Source: Foetidibacter luteolus (lineage in GTDB: Bacteria; Bacteroidota; Bacteroidia; Chitinophagales; Chitinophagaceae). Taken from it: DNA of 64,000 bases. Within the stretch, counting starts at the first letter, position 1. Each line of letters begins with the position of its first letter. The stretch lies in the NCBI RefSeq assembly GCF_009650435.1, contig NZ_VVIP01000003.1:259238-323237 (forward strand), written 5' to 3'. The notes beneath the pieces are model-generated. The model did no database searches. It saw nothing but the letters and a program-made list of their open reading frames with translations, and had not been told where the DNA came from. Position numbers and translations under genes: made by a program. Of the stretch, positions 27,929 through 36,519 are shown one piece after another.

Positions 27929-29857
27929 ATGAAACGCCTTTTGTTTTTAAGCCTTTCACTTTGTTTACTTGCTTTTACGGTTATTTATAAAGAACCAAGA
28001 ACCATAAACGGTATAGTGACAGATGCTTTTGGTAAGCCTGTTACCGGGGCATCTATACAAATAAAAGGTACCCGTAATGGAACAATTACAGATACAGCCG
28101 GCTTTTTTAGTATTACAGTGCCTGATGAAAATGCAATTCTTATTATTAGTGCGCTTTCTTTCAATGTACAGGAAATAGCAATTGCAGGCAAAACAAACAT
28201 TACTGCTGTTATGCAGCCGGCTACAGCACTGCTGGAGGAAGTTGTGATAACTGGTTATTCACAAAGTTTACAAGGTAAAGTAGCAGGCGTTACGATAAGA
28301 GGCGCTAGAACAACGTTTGCAAAACGAAAGGGGCAGTATGCTCCAGTAGAGAAAAAAGATTATGATGGAGCATACGATGAAGATGTCTCCTGGCGCTACA
28401 GCAACAACTTCAATACAGAATCTTACGACCATATTACCGAGAACCCATACCTGAAAGTAAACGATAACCCGCTGTCCACTTTTTCTATTGACGTGGATGC
28501 CGCCTCTTACAGCAATGTGCGCCGGTTCATTAATGAGGGCCAGTTACCACCTGCCGGTGCTGTGCGTATAGAAGAAATGATCAATTATTTCTCCTACGAG
28601 TATCCTCAGCCCAAAGATGAAGAACCCTTTAGTGTAAATACAGAAATATCTACTGCACCCTGGAATGCCAAACACAAGCTGGTGTTAATCGGGTTACAGG
28701 GCAAAAAGATTCCTTATGATAACTTGCCTGCATCCAACCTGGTGTTTTTAGTGGATGTGAGCGGCAGTATGCAGGACGACCGCAAGTTGCCGTTGGTGCA
28801 GGCTTCTTTAAAGCTTCTGGCAGATCAGCTTAGGCCACAGGATAAAGTATCAATTGTTGTTTATGCAGGCAACGCCGGGTTGGTATTACCGGCTACCAGC
28901 GGCGCCAATAAAACTGCTATTAAAGACGCGGTTGATAAATTAGAAGCAGGTGGCTCTACAGCAGGCGGGGAAGGTATTAAACTGGCTTACAAAGTAGCTA
29001 AGCAAAACTTTGCCAAAGGCGGCAACAACCGCGTAATACTTTGTACAGACGGCGATTTTAACGTGGGCATTAGCAGCGACGACGCTTTGGAAAGGCTGAT
29101 AGAAGAAGAGCGTAAAAGCGGTATTTTTTTAACGGTACTCGGCTATGGTATGGGTAATTACCAGGATAGCAAAATGCAGAAGCTGGCCGATAAAGGCAAT
29201 GGCAACCATGCTTATATTGACGGTTTGAATGAAGCAAAAAAAGTATTGGTGAATGAGTTTGGCGGTACACTATTCACTATAGCCAAAGATGTAAAACTGC
29301 AGGTAGAATTCAACCCCACAAAAGTGCAGGCTTATCGTTTAATAGGTTACGAAAACAGGATGCTGGCCAAAGAAGATTTTAACAATGATAAAAAAGATGC
29401 AGGCGATATGGGCAGCGGCCACACGGTAACAGCATTGTACGAAGTAATACCGGTAGGCGTAAAGGATGAAGCGCTGGACAGTGTGGATGCATTGCGTTAT
29501 CAAAAAACACCCAGTAAGCAGGTTGCTGCCAATTATGGCAACGAAATAATGAATATAAAACTGCGCTACAAAAAACCGGATGGGGAGGTAAGCAAACTTC
29601 TTGAGCACCCGTTGATGGATAACCTGCAGGATTTTATGAGCACCACCAGCAACTTTAGGTTTGCGGCAGCGGTTGCTGAATTTGGTATGCTGTTACGCAA
29701 CTCTAAATACAAAGGCGACGGCAGTTTTAAACTGGTAACCTCGCTGGCTAAAAATGCGATAGGTGACGATGCGCAAGGTTACCGTCGTGAATTTTTACAA
29801 ATGGTAGAGAATGCTGCTTTATTGCAGGGCAATAAAGAAACGGCCCAGGCAGAGTAG
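27929..29857 (+). CDS. von Willebrand factor A domain protein with N-terminal carboxypeptidase-like domain
   Basis: 642 residues. Signal peptide or anchor at 1-20. Carboxypeptidase-regulatory-like domain at about 25-110 (INGIVTDAFGKPVTGASIQIKG...EEVVITGYS). A VWA-associated region (NPLSTFSIDVDAASYSNVRRFINEGQLPPAGAVRIEEMINYF) at about 175-225. VWA domain at about 265-430 with the metal site DVSGSM and CTDGDFNVG. A C-terminal domain typical of YfbK-like proteins (VEFNPTKVQAYRLIGYENRML). Envelope protein of unknown role. It follows the two Cys-module genes with 45 nt spacing, so it may be co-transcribed. Confidence 0.92.
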   Translation: MKRLLFLSLSLCLLAFTVIYKEPRTINGIVTDAFGKPVTGASIQIKGTRNGTITDTAGFFSITVPDENAILIISALSFNVQEIAIAGKTNITAVMQPATALLEEVVITGYSQSLQGKVAGVTIRGARTTFAKRKGQYAPVEKKDYDGAYDEDVSWRYSNNFNTESYDHITENPYLKVNDNPLSTFSIDVDAASYSNVRRFINEGQLPPAGAVRIEEMINYFSYEYPQPKDEEPFSVNTEISTAPWNAKHKLVLIGLQGKKIPYDNLPASNLVFLVDVSGSMQDDRKLPLVQASLKLLADQLRPQDKVSIVVYAGNAGLVLPATSGANKTAIKDAVDKLEAGGSTAGGEGIKLAYKVAKQNFAKGGNNRVILCTDGDFNVGISSDDALERLIEEERKSGIFLTVLGYGMGNYQDSKMQKLADKGNGNHAYIDGLNEAKKVLVNEFGGTLFTIAKDVKLQVEFNPTKVQAYRLIGYENRMLAKEDFNNDKKDAGDMGSGHTVTALYEVIPVGVKDEALDSVDALRYQKTPSKQVAANYGNEIMNIKLRYKKPDGEVSKLLEHPLMDNLQDFMSTTSNFRFAAAVAEFGMLLRNSKYKGDGSFKLVTSLAKNAIGDDAQGYRREFLQMVENAALLQGNKETAQAE

Positions 29858-29905
29858 GTACTTGCCGGTGATAAGTTTTACGAAGCACGTTTGCTGTTAC
29901 ACTTT

Positions 29906-30010
29906 GCGCCAGGGATTGAAATGGATACCCCGCTGAAGCCATCGCAGCATGGCTATGTGGCGGAGTAGTAATGGAAAGCCCGGCCCGCCCTGTATTTTGG
30001 CGGGGGCGCC
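29906..30010 (+). repeat. family A structured repeat, copy A4
   Basis: Ends GCGCC (29906-29910) and GGCGC (30005-30009). Inner arms CCGC...GCGG and AGCC...GGCT. The last arm is CCCGCC-CTGTATTTT-GGCGGG, as in A1. It lies between the convergent VWA and xerD genes. Confidence 0.88.
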
Positions 30011-30101
30011 ATAAAATATTTTCTTATTATCCTATAACTCAAACTGTCGGCTTACAGCCGTGTCAATCCTAAGTCTTCTTAGCCAAAGCTTCCGGGGAGC
30101 A

Positions 30102-31019
30102 TTACTTTCCGGGGGCTTTATTTTTGTACGCAGGGTGGTATTCCTGCAAAGTGGCACGCAGGTAATCCCTGTCGAGGTGAGTGTATATTTCGGTTGTGGT
30201 AATGCTTTCGTGGCCCAGCATTTCCTGTACGGCACGCAGGTCGGCCCCGCCTTCCACAAGGTGTGTGGCAAAAGAATGGCGCAGTGTGTGTGGTGAAATG
30301 TTTTTGGTAATTCCTGCCTTTTTTGCCAGGTCTTTAATAATGTAAAATATCATAACACGGCTTAGCGCAGCGCCATGTTTACTAAGGAATAAATGATCTT
30401 CAAAACCCTTTTTTACCGGTTGATGAATGCGTATATGGTCTTTGTAAAGGCGTATGTATTTAACCGCATCCCGGCCGATAGGTACCAGCCTTTCCTTATC
30501 GCCTTTGCCAATAACCCGTACAAAGCCAACATCCAGGTAAAGGCTGCTTATTTGCAGGTTCACAACTTCGCTAACCCGCAAACCACAACTGTACATGGTT
30601 TCCAGTATGGCTTTGTTGCGGCCGCCATCGGGTTTGCTAAGGTCAATTTCGGCAATCATGTTTTCAATTTCTTCAAAGCTCAGCACATCCGGCAGGGCCC
30701 GTTTAAGCCTCGGCGCTTCCAACAGGGTAGAAGGGTCTACCTTGGTAATGTCTTCGCTAAGGCAATACTTGTAAAACCCACGTATGCCGGAGATAATGCG
30801 TGCCTGCGATGCAGGCGTCATGCCAAGCTCTGCCACCCACTGTACAAAATGTTGCAGGTCTTTCAACTCTATTTCATCCGGCGCTTTGGCATTACCTGTT
30901 GCCAGCAGGTATTCTGTAAGCTTGTCAACATCATGCAGGTATGCTTCTACGGAGTTATCGCTTAACGATTTTTCCAGTTGCAGGTAAGCTTTAAAGCCTT
31001 TCTTGTAAGCGTTCCACAT
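30102..31019 (-). CDS. xerD: tyrosine recombinase XerD
   Basis: 305 residues from ATG 31019 (MWNAYKKGFKAYLQLEKSLS); the frame is open nine codons further up. N-terminal SAM-like core-binding domain, then the catalytic domain with Arg in ETMYSCGLRVSEVVNL, Lys in VIGKGDKERLVPIG, HTLRHSFATHLVEGGADLRAVQEMLGH (His-x-x-Arg and second His) and the nucleophile in TTEIYTHLD. It resolves chromosome dimers at dif with XerC; FtsK (1-2561) is its usual activator. Confidence 0.94.
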   Translation of the reverse strand: MWNAYKKGFKAYLQLEKSLSDNSVEAYLHDVDKLTEYLLATGNAKAPDEIELKDLQHFVQWVAELGMTPASQARIISGIRGFYKYCLSEDITKVDPSTLLEAPRLKRALPDVLSFEEIENMIAEIDLSKPDGGRNKAILETMYSCGLRVSEVVNLQISSLYLDVGFVRVIGKGDKERLVPIGRDAVKYIRLYKDHIRIHQPVKKGFEDHLFLSKHGAALSRVMIFYIIKDLAKKAGITKNISPHTLRHSFATHLVEGGADLRAVQEMLGHESITTTEIYTHLDRDYLRATLQEYHPAYKNKAPGK

Positions 31020-31136
31020 GGTGCATGCTGTTTTGCAAAATAACAAAGCCGGTAATTTTTGTGGATTACATTATTTGGCTGTTGCGGTTAATTGAAATTC
31101 CTTTGAATGCAAATAAACATATAATTTACCCATTGC

Positions 31137-31634
31137 ATGCAGCCTGTTAACATGCGCTCCTTTAAACAAAAAGTGCGCTACCATAAAAAGAATTTCAAGC
31201 GTTTTTTAGGCAAGCTGGAAAAGAACCCGCCACGCAACCTTGATAAGCTTGCTGTTGAAGTTGATAAGGAAGTATGGGGCGAAACGGATTGCCTTACCTG
31301 CGCCAACTGCTGCAAAAACATGACGCCTACTTTTACCAATAAGGATATAAAACGCATAGCTGCCCACCTGGGCATGACCAAGCCGGCGTTTACAGATAAG
31401 TGGCTGAAGCAGGATAAAGACAAAGACTGGGTAAATAAAACCGAACCTTGCCAGTTTCTTGACCTGAATACGAATATGTGTTCCATTTACGAAGTGAGGC
31501 CCGATGACTGTGCCGGCTTTCCACACCTGCGTAAAAAGAAGATGGTGGAATACATTCACGTACACCAGCAAAATATTGAATACTGTCCAGCCACATTCAA
31601 CATGGTAAAGCGTATGATGGAACGGCTAACCTGA
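31137..31634 (+). CDS. YkgJ-type cysteine-cluster protein
   Basis: 165 residues. The Cys pattern CLTCANCCKNMTPTF plus CQFLDLNTNMCSIYEVRPDDCAGFPH fits the YkgJ/UPF0153 Zn- or Fe-binding family. A basic N-terminus (FKQKVRYHKKNFKRFLGKLEKN) precedes it. Cytoplasmic; function not established. Followed by its own terminator. Confidence 0.9.
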   Translation: MQPVNMRSFKQKVRYHKKNFKRFLGKLEKNPPRNLDKLAVEVDKEVWGETDCLTCANCCKNMTPTFTNKDIKRIAAHLGMTKPAFTDKWLKQDKDKDWVNKTEPCQFLDLNTNMCSIYEVRPDDCAGFPHLRKKKMVEYIHVHQQNIEYCPATFNMVKRMMERLT

Positions 31635-31658
31635 GTTTGTTGCTTATTGGTGTTTGAA

Positions 31659-31679
31659 GCAGGCAAAGCCTGCTTTTTT
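31659..31679 (+). terminator. Rho-independent terminator of the YkgJ-type gene
   Basis: GCAGGC-AAA-GCCTGC (31659-31673) followed by six T, 24 nt after the stop codon. Confidence 0.88.
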
Positions 31680-31763
31680 ATTATGGGCCGGGCAGAGGTG
31701 CAAGCATGAGGCTTCCGTTGCGTCGCATTCTTGTACGTTTGGGTCCGCTACTCAGCTTTTCCT
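31674..31763 (+). repeat. family B intergenic repeat, copy at 31.7 kb
   Basis: T-run plus ATGGGCCGGGCA, spacer, GAGGCTTCCGTTGCGTCGCA, TTCTTGTACG, and a tail with CAGCTTTTCCTGC. The left end abuts the terminator of the preceding gene. The part from ATGAGGCTTCC to the core is shared with the inverted copy at 43621-43704. Confidence 0.75.
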
Positions 31764-31815
31764 GCAGGGTAGGTTTGTACCTGTACTTTCACCATTCTCA
31801 CCACTAATCAAAAAT

Positions 31816-31856
31816 TTACGCAAACGTTTGATACAGCTTATCAAACGTTTGCGTAA
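31816..31856. promoter_or_regulatory. double LacI-type operator, site 1
   Basis: Perfect 18-bp inverted repeat: TTACGCAAACGTTTGATA, 5-nt spacer, then its exact complement. Each arm contains its own palindrome CAAACGTTTG, the core of LacI/CcpA-family operators. The two core centres are 21 bp apart, two helical turns. Confidence 0.75.
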
Positions 31857-32242
31857 CCAGTGTAGATCCTCAACTGTTTTTGCTGATATCAATTATGTTG
31901 CAACTTAGCGTATTAAGCCGGGTACAGCATGTTAATGCTTTACACGTAGTTTGCGGTTTGGCAGCAAAGGGCGCTGTTCCATATAGTCGCACCAAGCCTG
32001 TATATGCTGGCCTTGTGTACGCTATCATTCAGCAAAGTGCTGCCGGGGAAAATTGGAGCAGGCTTCCGCTTGTCCACATAACCACAAACTCATTTTCCTG
32101 CAGGCCTTTTGGCTGGCAGCAAAATAAGGCGTAAGCCTTCGTAAATTTTCGTTGGCGGTAGTAAAACCGCAAAATCCTTACTGTTTGCATGGTTTGCAGC
32201 AAACGTATGCATTGTATTTTTTTATAATATTTCAAAAACTGG

Positions 32243-32281
32243 CGCAAGCGTTTGCATGGCAGTATCAAACGTTTGCGGTAA
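32243..32281. promoter_or_regulatory. double LacI-type operator, site 2
   Basis: CAAGCGTTTG (32245-32254) and CAAACGTTTG (32266-32275), again with centres 21 bp apart and CG-rich outer flanks in inverted order, the same design as the site at 31816-31856. A further related half (GCAAACGTATGC) lies near 32200. Confidence 0.7.
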
Positions 32282-32960
32282 TATGTACTTTTTACACACC
32301 TGAAAAATCTTCTGGAATTAGTTGCATTTTCGCCCTGTGAAACAGAAAGCAATTCCAACAATCCGGTACAGCAAAAAGGATACTTACAACAACAAAATTC
32401 CAACCGGATACACAAGTCAATTTTCCGCGCCAATCAAAAACAATAAGCCACAAAGCCTTTTAAAGGCTACAAGGGCAGGTTACGGCGGCATACCCCCGAT
32501 AACAAATTTTACCATCAATGCTATCGCAGTATGCAGATAGCAACAGAACCATGAATTAAACGCTTCATTTGCTGTTGCCCACTGTTGTATGGGTGCGCCG
32601 CAAATGGAGTTGCCAATACGCAACCGGCCTCCGGGATGCATTGATAATATGCCAGTGTATCCGCCTTTTTTATCGCATATAAAGGAAGCCCGTTTAATAA
32701 ACCGTACCAATACCAGTTATTTGGAGTACCGGTTGCAAACAAAAGGATGTGCCCCCGTCACTGCAAATCAGCCCGGGAGAAGCTGTTGGCCAAGCGGATA
32801 TTACCAACTTCTTAAAAACCAGGCCAAGAGTTTCCGGCAGATTTACCTGGCAGCAGCCAGGGCAGTGACAGGGGTGCGCATACCTTACCGCAATTTGTAA
32901 AGAAGGAAAGCCGGCACTACCGGCATAATATACCTGCTTTGTGTACAGATATATTAAATA

Positions 32961-33132
32961 GAACACGGATGACAAGGATAAAACGGATACGTAGGATTTT
33001 TAATGCTGCTTTGCAGCATTAGCCGTGCAAATCCATACTTGTTTTGGTGGGTAGGCTTGATTTTTTAATGGATGTTTTCGCAAATGCGAAAACAAACAGT
33101 GAAAATCCATTCTATCCGTGTCATCCGTGTTC
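32961..33132. mobile_element. MITE-like inverted-repeat element
   Basis: 172 bp. The ends GAACACGGATGACAAGGATA (32961-32980) and the complement of ATCCGTGTCATCCGTGTTC (33114-33132) are near-perfect inverted repeats. Inside are two perfect 9-bp hairpins: TAATGCTGC/GCAGCATTA (33001-33021) and GTTTTCGCA/TGCGAAAAC (33074-33093). No coding capacity. Elements ending in CACGGATGACACGGAT are widespread in bacteria. Confidence 0.75.
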
Positions 33133-33206
33133 CATTTGTTTCTTCAAAAAATGTTTACGCACAGTAGCATAATATACAGCGAGACACTTAGCCAGTTTTA
33201 CCAAAC

Positions 33207-33230
33207 AAAGCCCTGCATTTGCGGGGCTTT
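33207..33230. terminator. terminator-like hairpin
   Basis: AAAGCCCTGC-ATTT-GCGGGGCTTT, a 10-bp stem with one G-T pair. The T-rich run is weak on both sides, so it may act bidirectionally or not at all. Confidence 0.4.
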
Positions 33231-33281
33231 TGGGTTGTTTTTATTGGGAGACGATTACGATAAGACTGGCAACCGGCTTTC

Positions 33282-33388
33282 GGGTGAGGGATTGAAGCGG
33301 CTACCCCGCTGAAGCCTTCGCAGCCCGGCTTTGTGGCGGAGTAATAGCGGAAAGCCCGACCCCTTGCGATAGCTTGGGGGCACCCCCT
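33282..33388 (+). repeat. family A structured repeat, copy A5
   Basis: Ends GGGTG (33282-33286) and CACCC (33381-33385). Inner arms CCGC...GCGG and AGCC...GGCT. The last arm is CCCC-TTGCGATAGCTT-GGGG, the same as in A6, A7 and A8. It lies 44 nt beyond the 3' end of the PUL regulator gene. Confidence 0.9.
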
Positions 33389-33431
33389 AAAATCCTATTG
33401 GAAAATATTCATGTTTACCGTTGCAGGTTGT

Positions 33432-36329
33432 TTAAATACGTTGCCCTTTATCCTGTATGTCCAGCAGGTAGGTAAACAGGTTGGTTTCGGTGGCAACTTG
33501 TAATTTTTTGCGCAGGCGGTAACGGCTTATTTCAACCCCTCTTACTGAAATGTTCATCAGCCTGGCCATTTCCTTTGTACTAAGGTTCATGCGCAGGTAG
33601 GCGCATAGCTTTAGCTCGTTGGGTGTTAGGTTGGGGTGTTGCTTTTTAAGGGCAATGAAAAAATCGTTGTGCACTTTATCGAAGTGTACGGCAAAATGCT
33701 CCCAGTCAGCATCCATATTTTCATCCTGGTCAAGTGTTTTTATCATTTTTTTTATCGCGTCCAGCGTACCCTGGTCTTCAGTGTTTTTGGTAAGCCTTTG
33801 CAATTCATCTTTCATGTTGGTAATCAACTCTCCTTTTTTTACCAGGTGCATGGTTGCAGATGCCATTTCTTTGTTTTTATGGTTTATCTCTGCTTCCAGT
33901 TTTTCATTGCGCAGTTTTACTATTTCTTTTTCGTTTTTTTCAAGCTCTAACTGGTGTACATCCCTCAGCCGCTTTTGTTTTTCCTCATACTGCATCTGCT
34001 GAAGTACGAACTTTTTTCTTTGCCACCTGTACGCAACCCAGGCTGCTGTTATGCCCAGGCATAAGTAGATGGCATAGGCCCACCAGCTTTGATACCAGGG
34101 CGGCAGAATGACAAAAGAATAGCCGCTGGCAACAGACTCAACACCCAGGTTATTTCTTGCCTTTACAAAAAAACGATAAGTGCCAGCCGGCAGGTAAGTG
34201 TATTCTTTTTCCGTCTTGTAATTCCAGTCAGACCAGCGCCTGTCGTGCCCCTCCAGGTAGCAGCTATATTCAATATTAGCCTGGTATTCATAAACAGGCG
34301 AGGAGAATTCAAAATGAAAAGAGTTCCATTGGTAGGTTACTGCAGGTATTTGCGGCTGGCTGTCTGTTTTGCCTGGTGCATAGCCATAATACAATATACT
34401 GTCTTTTTTGCCGGCTATTTTTACTTCCCGTATATGCGCTTTAACAGCGGAATGGTGTTGCTTGTATTTGGCATAATTGATATGAAAGTAGCCTTTTTCC
34501 GCACCCACAAAAACATTGTTGTCGTTTACAGGATAAACATGCTCAAAGCCGCTTACAAGTTTGTTGTTCAGCTCGCTTATATAAGTTGTTTGAGGTTTGC
34601 CTGTTGAAAAATCAACTACGCCCAGGTTTTTATCGAACACAAACCATACATTTCCGGAATTATCCTCCTTTAAATAACGGATAATGGTTTTGCCAAAAAT
34701 ATCCTTGAAAAAAGCGGAAGGCTCAAACTTGTCTGTGCGGGAATTATACTCATAAATGCCTTTGTCTGTGGCGGCAACAACCCGGTCTTTTATTTTAAAG
34801 ATGTAATTGTTTTGGGTGGAAAGCCCATGTTTTTCCGCATACAGTTGAACGGAAGGTTTATCGTTTGCGGAAAGGGATACTTTAAAAACACCTTTGTAGG
34901 GATGGGATACCCAGATAGTACCATCATCTATGGTAACAAAACGTGCGGATTCAAAAGGCACATCCAGCGCATTATGAATAAAGCTGCCCTTTTGATAGTT
35001 ATAAAAGCTAATGCCTTTGTAAGTGCCCGCAATAATGGTTGGGGAAGGCAATACGGAAGACAAAGGCAAAAAAGTCCAAAACCCGCTTGACTTGTCAAGG
35101 GGGGTGGCATTATTGTTTTCAACAAGATAAGCGCCTTCGTGATGCCCCATTAATAGCTGGTTGTTTACCACGGAGATATTCCACACCTGCCCGGCACTGC
35201 TGTTTACCGCGGTAAAGCCGGCCTTTACAAAGCTTAGGTCCTTGTCGCCTTCTTCAGCAAGCGAAGCTGAGTAAAGGCCGCTGGATGTAGCAATATAAAG
35301 CCTGTTGTTATGTATGATGCAGGAGTAACCGGAGCCCTCATTCTGGCTGTCTGGACGGATGTTCTTTATTGGGCTGTTGTAAGCTACATAATCTATTCCG
35401 GCATTAAGACCCAGCCATAAATTGTTGTAATGGTCTGCAAATACGCTAAGGATATTGTTGTCCTGCAGCCCCTCCTGGCGGGAAAAATGCTGTACAAGGC
35501 TGCCTTTTTTGTCTATAATAAAGCAACCCTTTGTGGTGGTAGCCAGGGCTATGTGGTTATCATCAGCAAGCGTGGCGGAATAAATAATACCGGACGAGAT
35601 ATTTTCCAGTGCCGGGGAAGACATTCTTGTGCAGTTGCTTCCGTTTAGCAGGTAAATGCCATTTTTAAGGGTTGTGATCATGGTGGAATCCCTGCCCGTT
35701 ACTACAGCCGAAGTAATAATACAATTTTGGGGAAACGGATTTTGCAACAAAGGACGCCAGGTTCCCTTTTCAAACAGCAGCAGGTTAAAATGTTCGTCTT
35801 CTGCTACTACGCCCTGGTGGCTCAGCCCCATAAAAAGCCATTCGCCCCGGGTGGGGAATACCGTTATTTTTCCATTGCTGTAAACAAATATTTTTTGATT
35901 AGAACGAAAGAATAGCTGTTTACCGCTGCTCACAATGTCCCATACGTCAGAAAAAGAACGGTAGTTATCCGGTATTAAAGCGGTGAGGGAGTGATAAGCC
36001 AGTTGGCCGTTGTTATCGGGTAAAAAATAGCCCAGTTCATCCTGCCCGCCCACATAAATCCTGTTATCCTGCCCCAGTGCCAGGGAACGCACAATGGTTT
36101 TATTAGGCAGGGGGTATAAACGCCAGTGGGTACCATCAAAGCTTAATAACCCTTCGTTGTTGGCAAAATAAAGCAGGCCGTTGGCATCCTGGCAGGCATC
36201 CCAGTTCTGGGTTCCGGCCTTAAAAACCTGTTTTGGATAGTTAACAATTTCCGGTAACCCAATGGTATTCTGGCAGAATGCCTGTAAAGCAGGGAGTAGC
36301 AGGGCGATAAAAAAAATCAATTTCTTCAT
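33432..36329 (-). CDS. membrane one-component regulator: propeller, Y_Y_Y domain, LuxR-type HTH
   Basis: 965 residues from ATG 36329; the in-frame start six codons upstream would spoil the signal peptide (KKLIFFIALLLPALQAFC). Periplasmic two-component-type beta-propeller repeats fill about 20-640 (for example DNNILSVFADHYNNLWLGLNAGIDY and EDNSGNVWFVFDKNLGVVDF). A Y_Y_Y domain follows (EYSCYLEGHDRRWSDWNYKTEKEYTYLPAGTYRFFVKARN), then a membrane segment near 755-775 and a Glu/Lys coiled coil. The C-terminal LuxR-type HTH is LTPNELKLCAYLRMNLSTKEMARLMNISVRGVEISRYRLRKKL. There is no kinase or receiver domain, so sensing and DNA binding are in one chain. Divergent from SusC; it should control the PUL. 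Confidence 0.93.
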   Translation of the reverse strand: MKKLIFFIALLLPALQAFCQNTIGLPEIVNYPKQVFKAGTQNWDACQDANGLLYFANNEGLLSFDGTHWRLYPLPNKTIVRSLALGQDNRIYVGGQDELGYFLPDNNGQLAYHSLTALIPDNYRSFSDVWDIVSSGKQLFFRSNQKIFVYSNGKITVFPTRGEWLFMGLSHQGVVAEDEHFNLLLFEKGTWRPLLQNPFPQNCIITSAVVTGRDSTMITTLKNGIYLLNGSNCTRMSSPALENISSGIIYSATLADDNHIALATTTKGCFIIDKKGSLVQHFSRQEGLQDNNILSVFADHYNNLWLGLNAGIDYVAYNSPIKNIRPDSQNEGSGYSCIIHNNRLYIATSSGLYSASLAEEGDKDLSFVKAGFTAVNSSAGQVWNISVVNNQLLMGHHEGAYLVENNNATPLDKSSGFWTFLPLSSVLPSPTIIAGTYKGISFYNYQKGSFIHNALDVPFESARFVTIDDGTIWVSHPYKGVFKVSLSANDKPSVQLYAEKHGLSTQNNYIFKIKDRVVAATDKGIYEYNSRTDKFEPSAFFKDIFGKTIIRYLKEDNSGNVWFVFDKNLGVVDFSTGKPQTTYISELNNKLVSGFEHVYPVNDNNVFVGAEKGYFHINYAKYKQHHSAVKAHIREVKIAGKKDSILYYGYAPGKTDSQPQIPAVTYQWNSFHFEFSSPVYEYQANIEYSCYLEGHDRRWSDWNYKTEKEYTYLPAGTYRFFVKARNNLGVESVASGYSFVILPPWYQSWWAYAIYLCLGITAAWVAYRWQRKKFVLQQMQYEEKQKRLRDVHQLELEKNEKEIVKLRNEKLEAEINHKNKEMASATMHLVKKGELITNMKDELQRLTKNTEDQGTLDAIKKMIKTLDQDENMDADWEHFAVHFDKVHNDFFIALKKQHPNLTPNELKLCAYLRMNLSTKEMARLMNISVRGVEISRYRLRKKLQVATETNLFTYLLDIQDKGQRI

Positions 36330-36408
36330 ATGGTTAACCGCTGACAAATGTAGGGTAAAAGGGGTAAGTTGTGTGAATGTAGTACCGATTTTAGGCGACT
36401 GAAGAGGC

Positions 36409-36428
36409 TTGATGTAGTTTTGATGTAG
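36409..36428. promoter_or_regulatory. direct-repeat candidate operator upstream of SusC
   Basis: TTGATGTAG (36409-36417), 2 nt, TTGATGTAG (36420-36428): 11-bp period, about one helical turn. Further ATGTAG half-sites lie at 36347-36352 and 36377-36382. A weak -7 box, TAGTTTTA, is at 36461-36468, so the repeats sit where an activator would bind. Likely target of the divergent LuxR-type regulator, by inference from position. Confidence 0.5.
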
Positions 36429-36519
36429 TGCAAAACAATCCTTTTTGCCGTTTTTCCAAATAGTTTTACGCTCCCCAACTAAACACCAATTCTCAAAACT
36501 GTTTATTTAAAGATTGCTT

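Larger units (their letters stand above)
31635..33431 (+). other. 1.8-kb gene-free stretch between converging genes
   Basis: No ORF here has a recognisable domain, codon pattern or start signal. The stretch holds a terminator, family B copy B2, two double LacI-type operator sites, a MITE-like element, a second hairpin and family A copy A5. It lies between two genes that converge (YkgJ on plus, the PUL regulator on minus), so no obvious gene is served by the operators. It may be the remains of a lost locus, but I see no frame remnants. Confidence 0.7.

Noticed and set aside
29906..30010. Hammerhead ribozyme in family A (GCTGA and GCGGAAAG segments)
   Set aside because: The CUGANGA core is absent: the copies at 22317, 41397, 47866 and 50933 read GGTGA here, and the arms do not give a three-way junction of the required form.
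30102..31019. Phage or integrative-element integrase
   Set aside because: Length, N-terminal domain and motif text match housekeeping XerD; there are no att-like repeats or phage genes around it.
31880..32134. 84-codon ORFs in the gene-free 31.6-33.4 kb stretch
   Set aside because: No domain, no promoter or ribosome site, composition unlike neighbouring genes; best read as non-coding.
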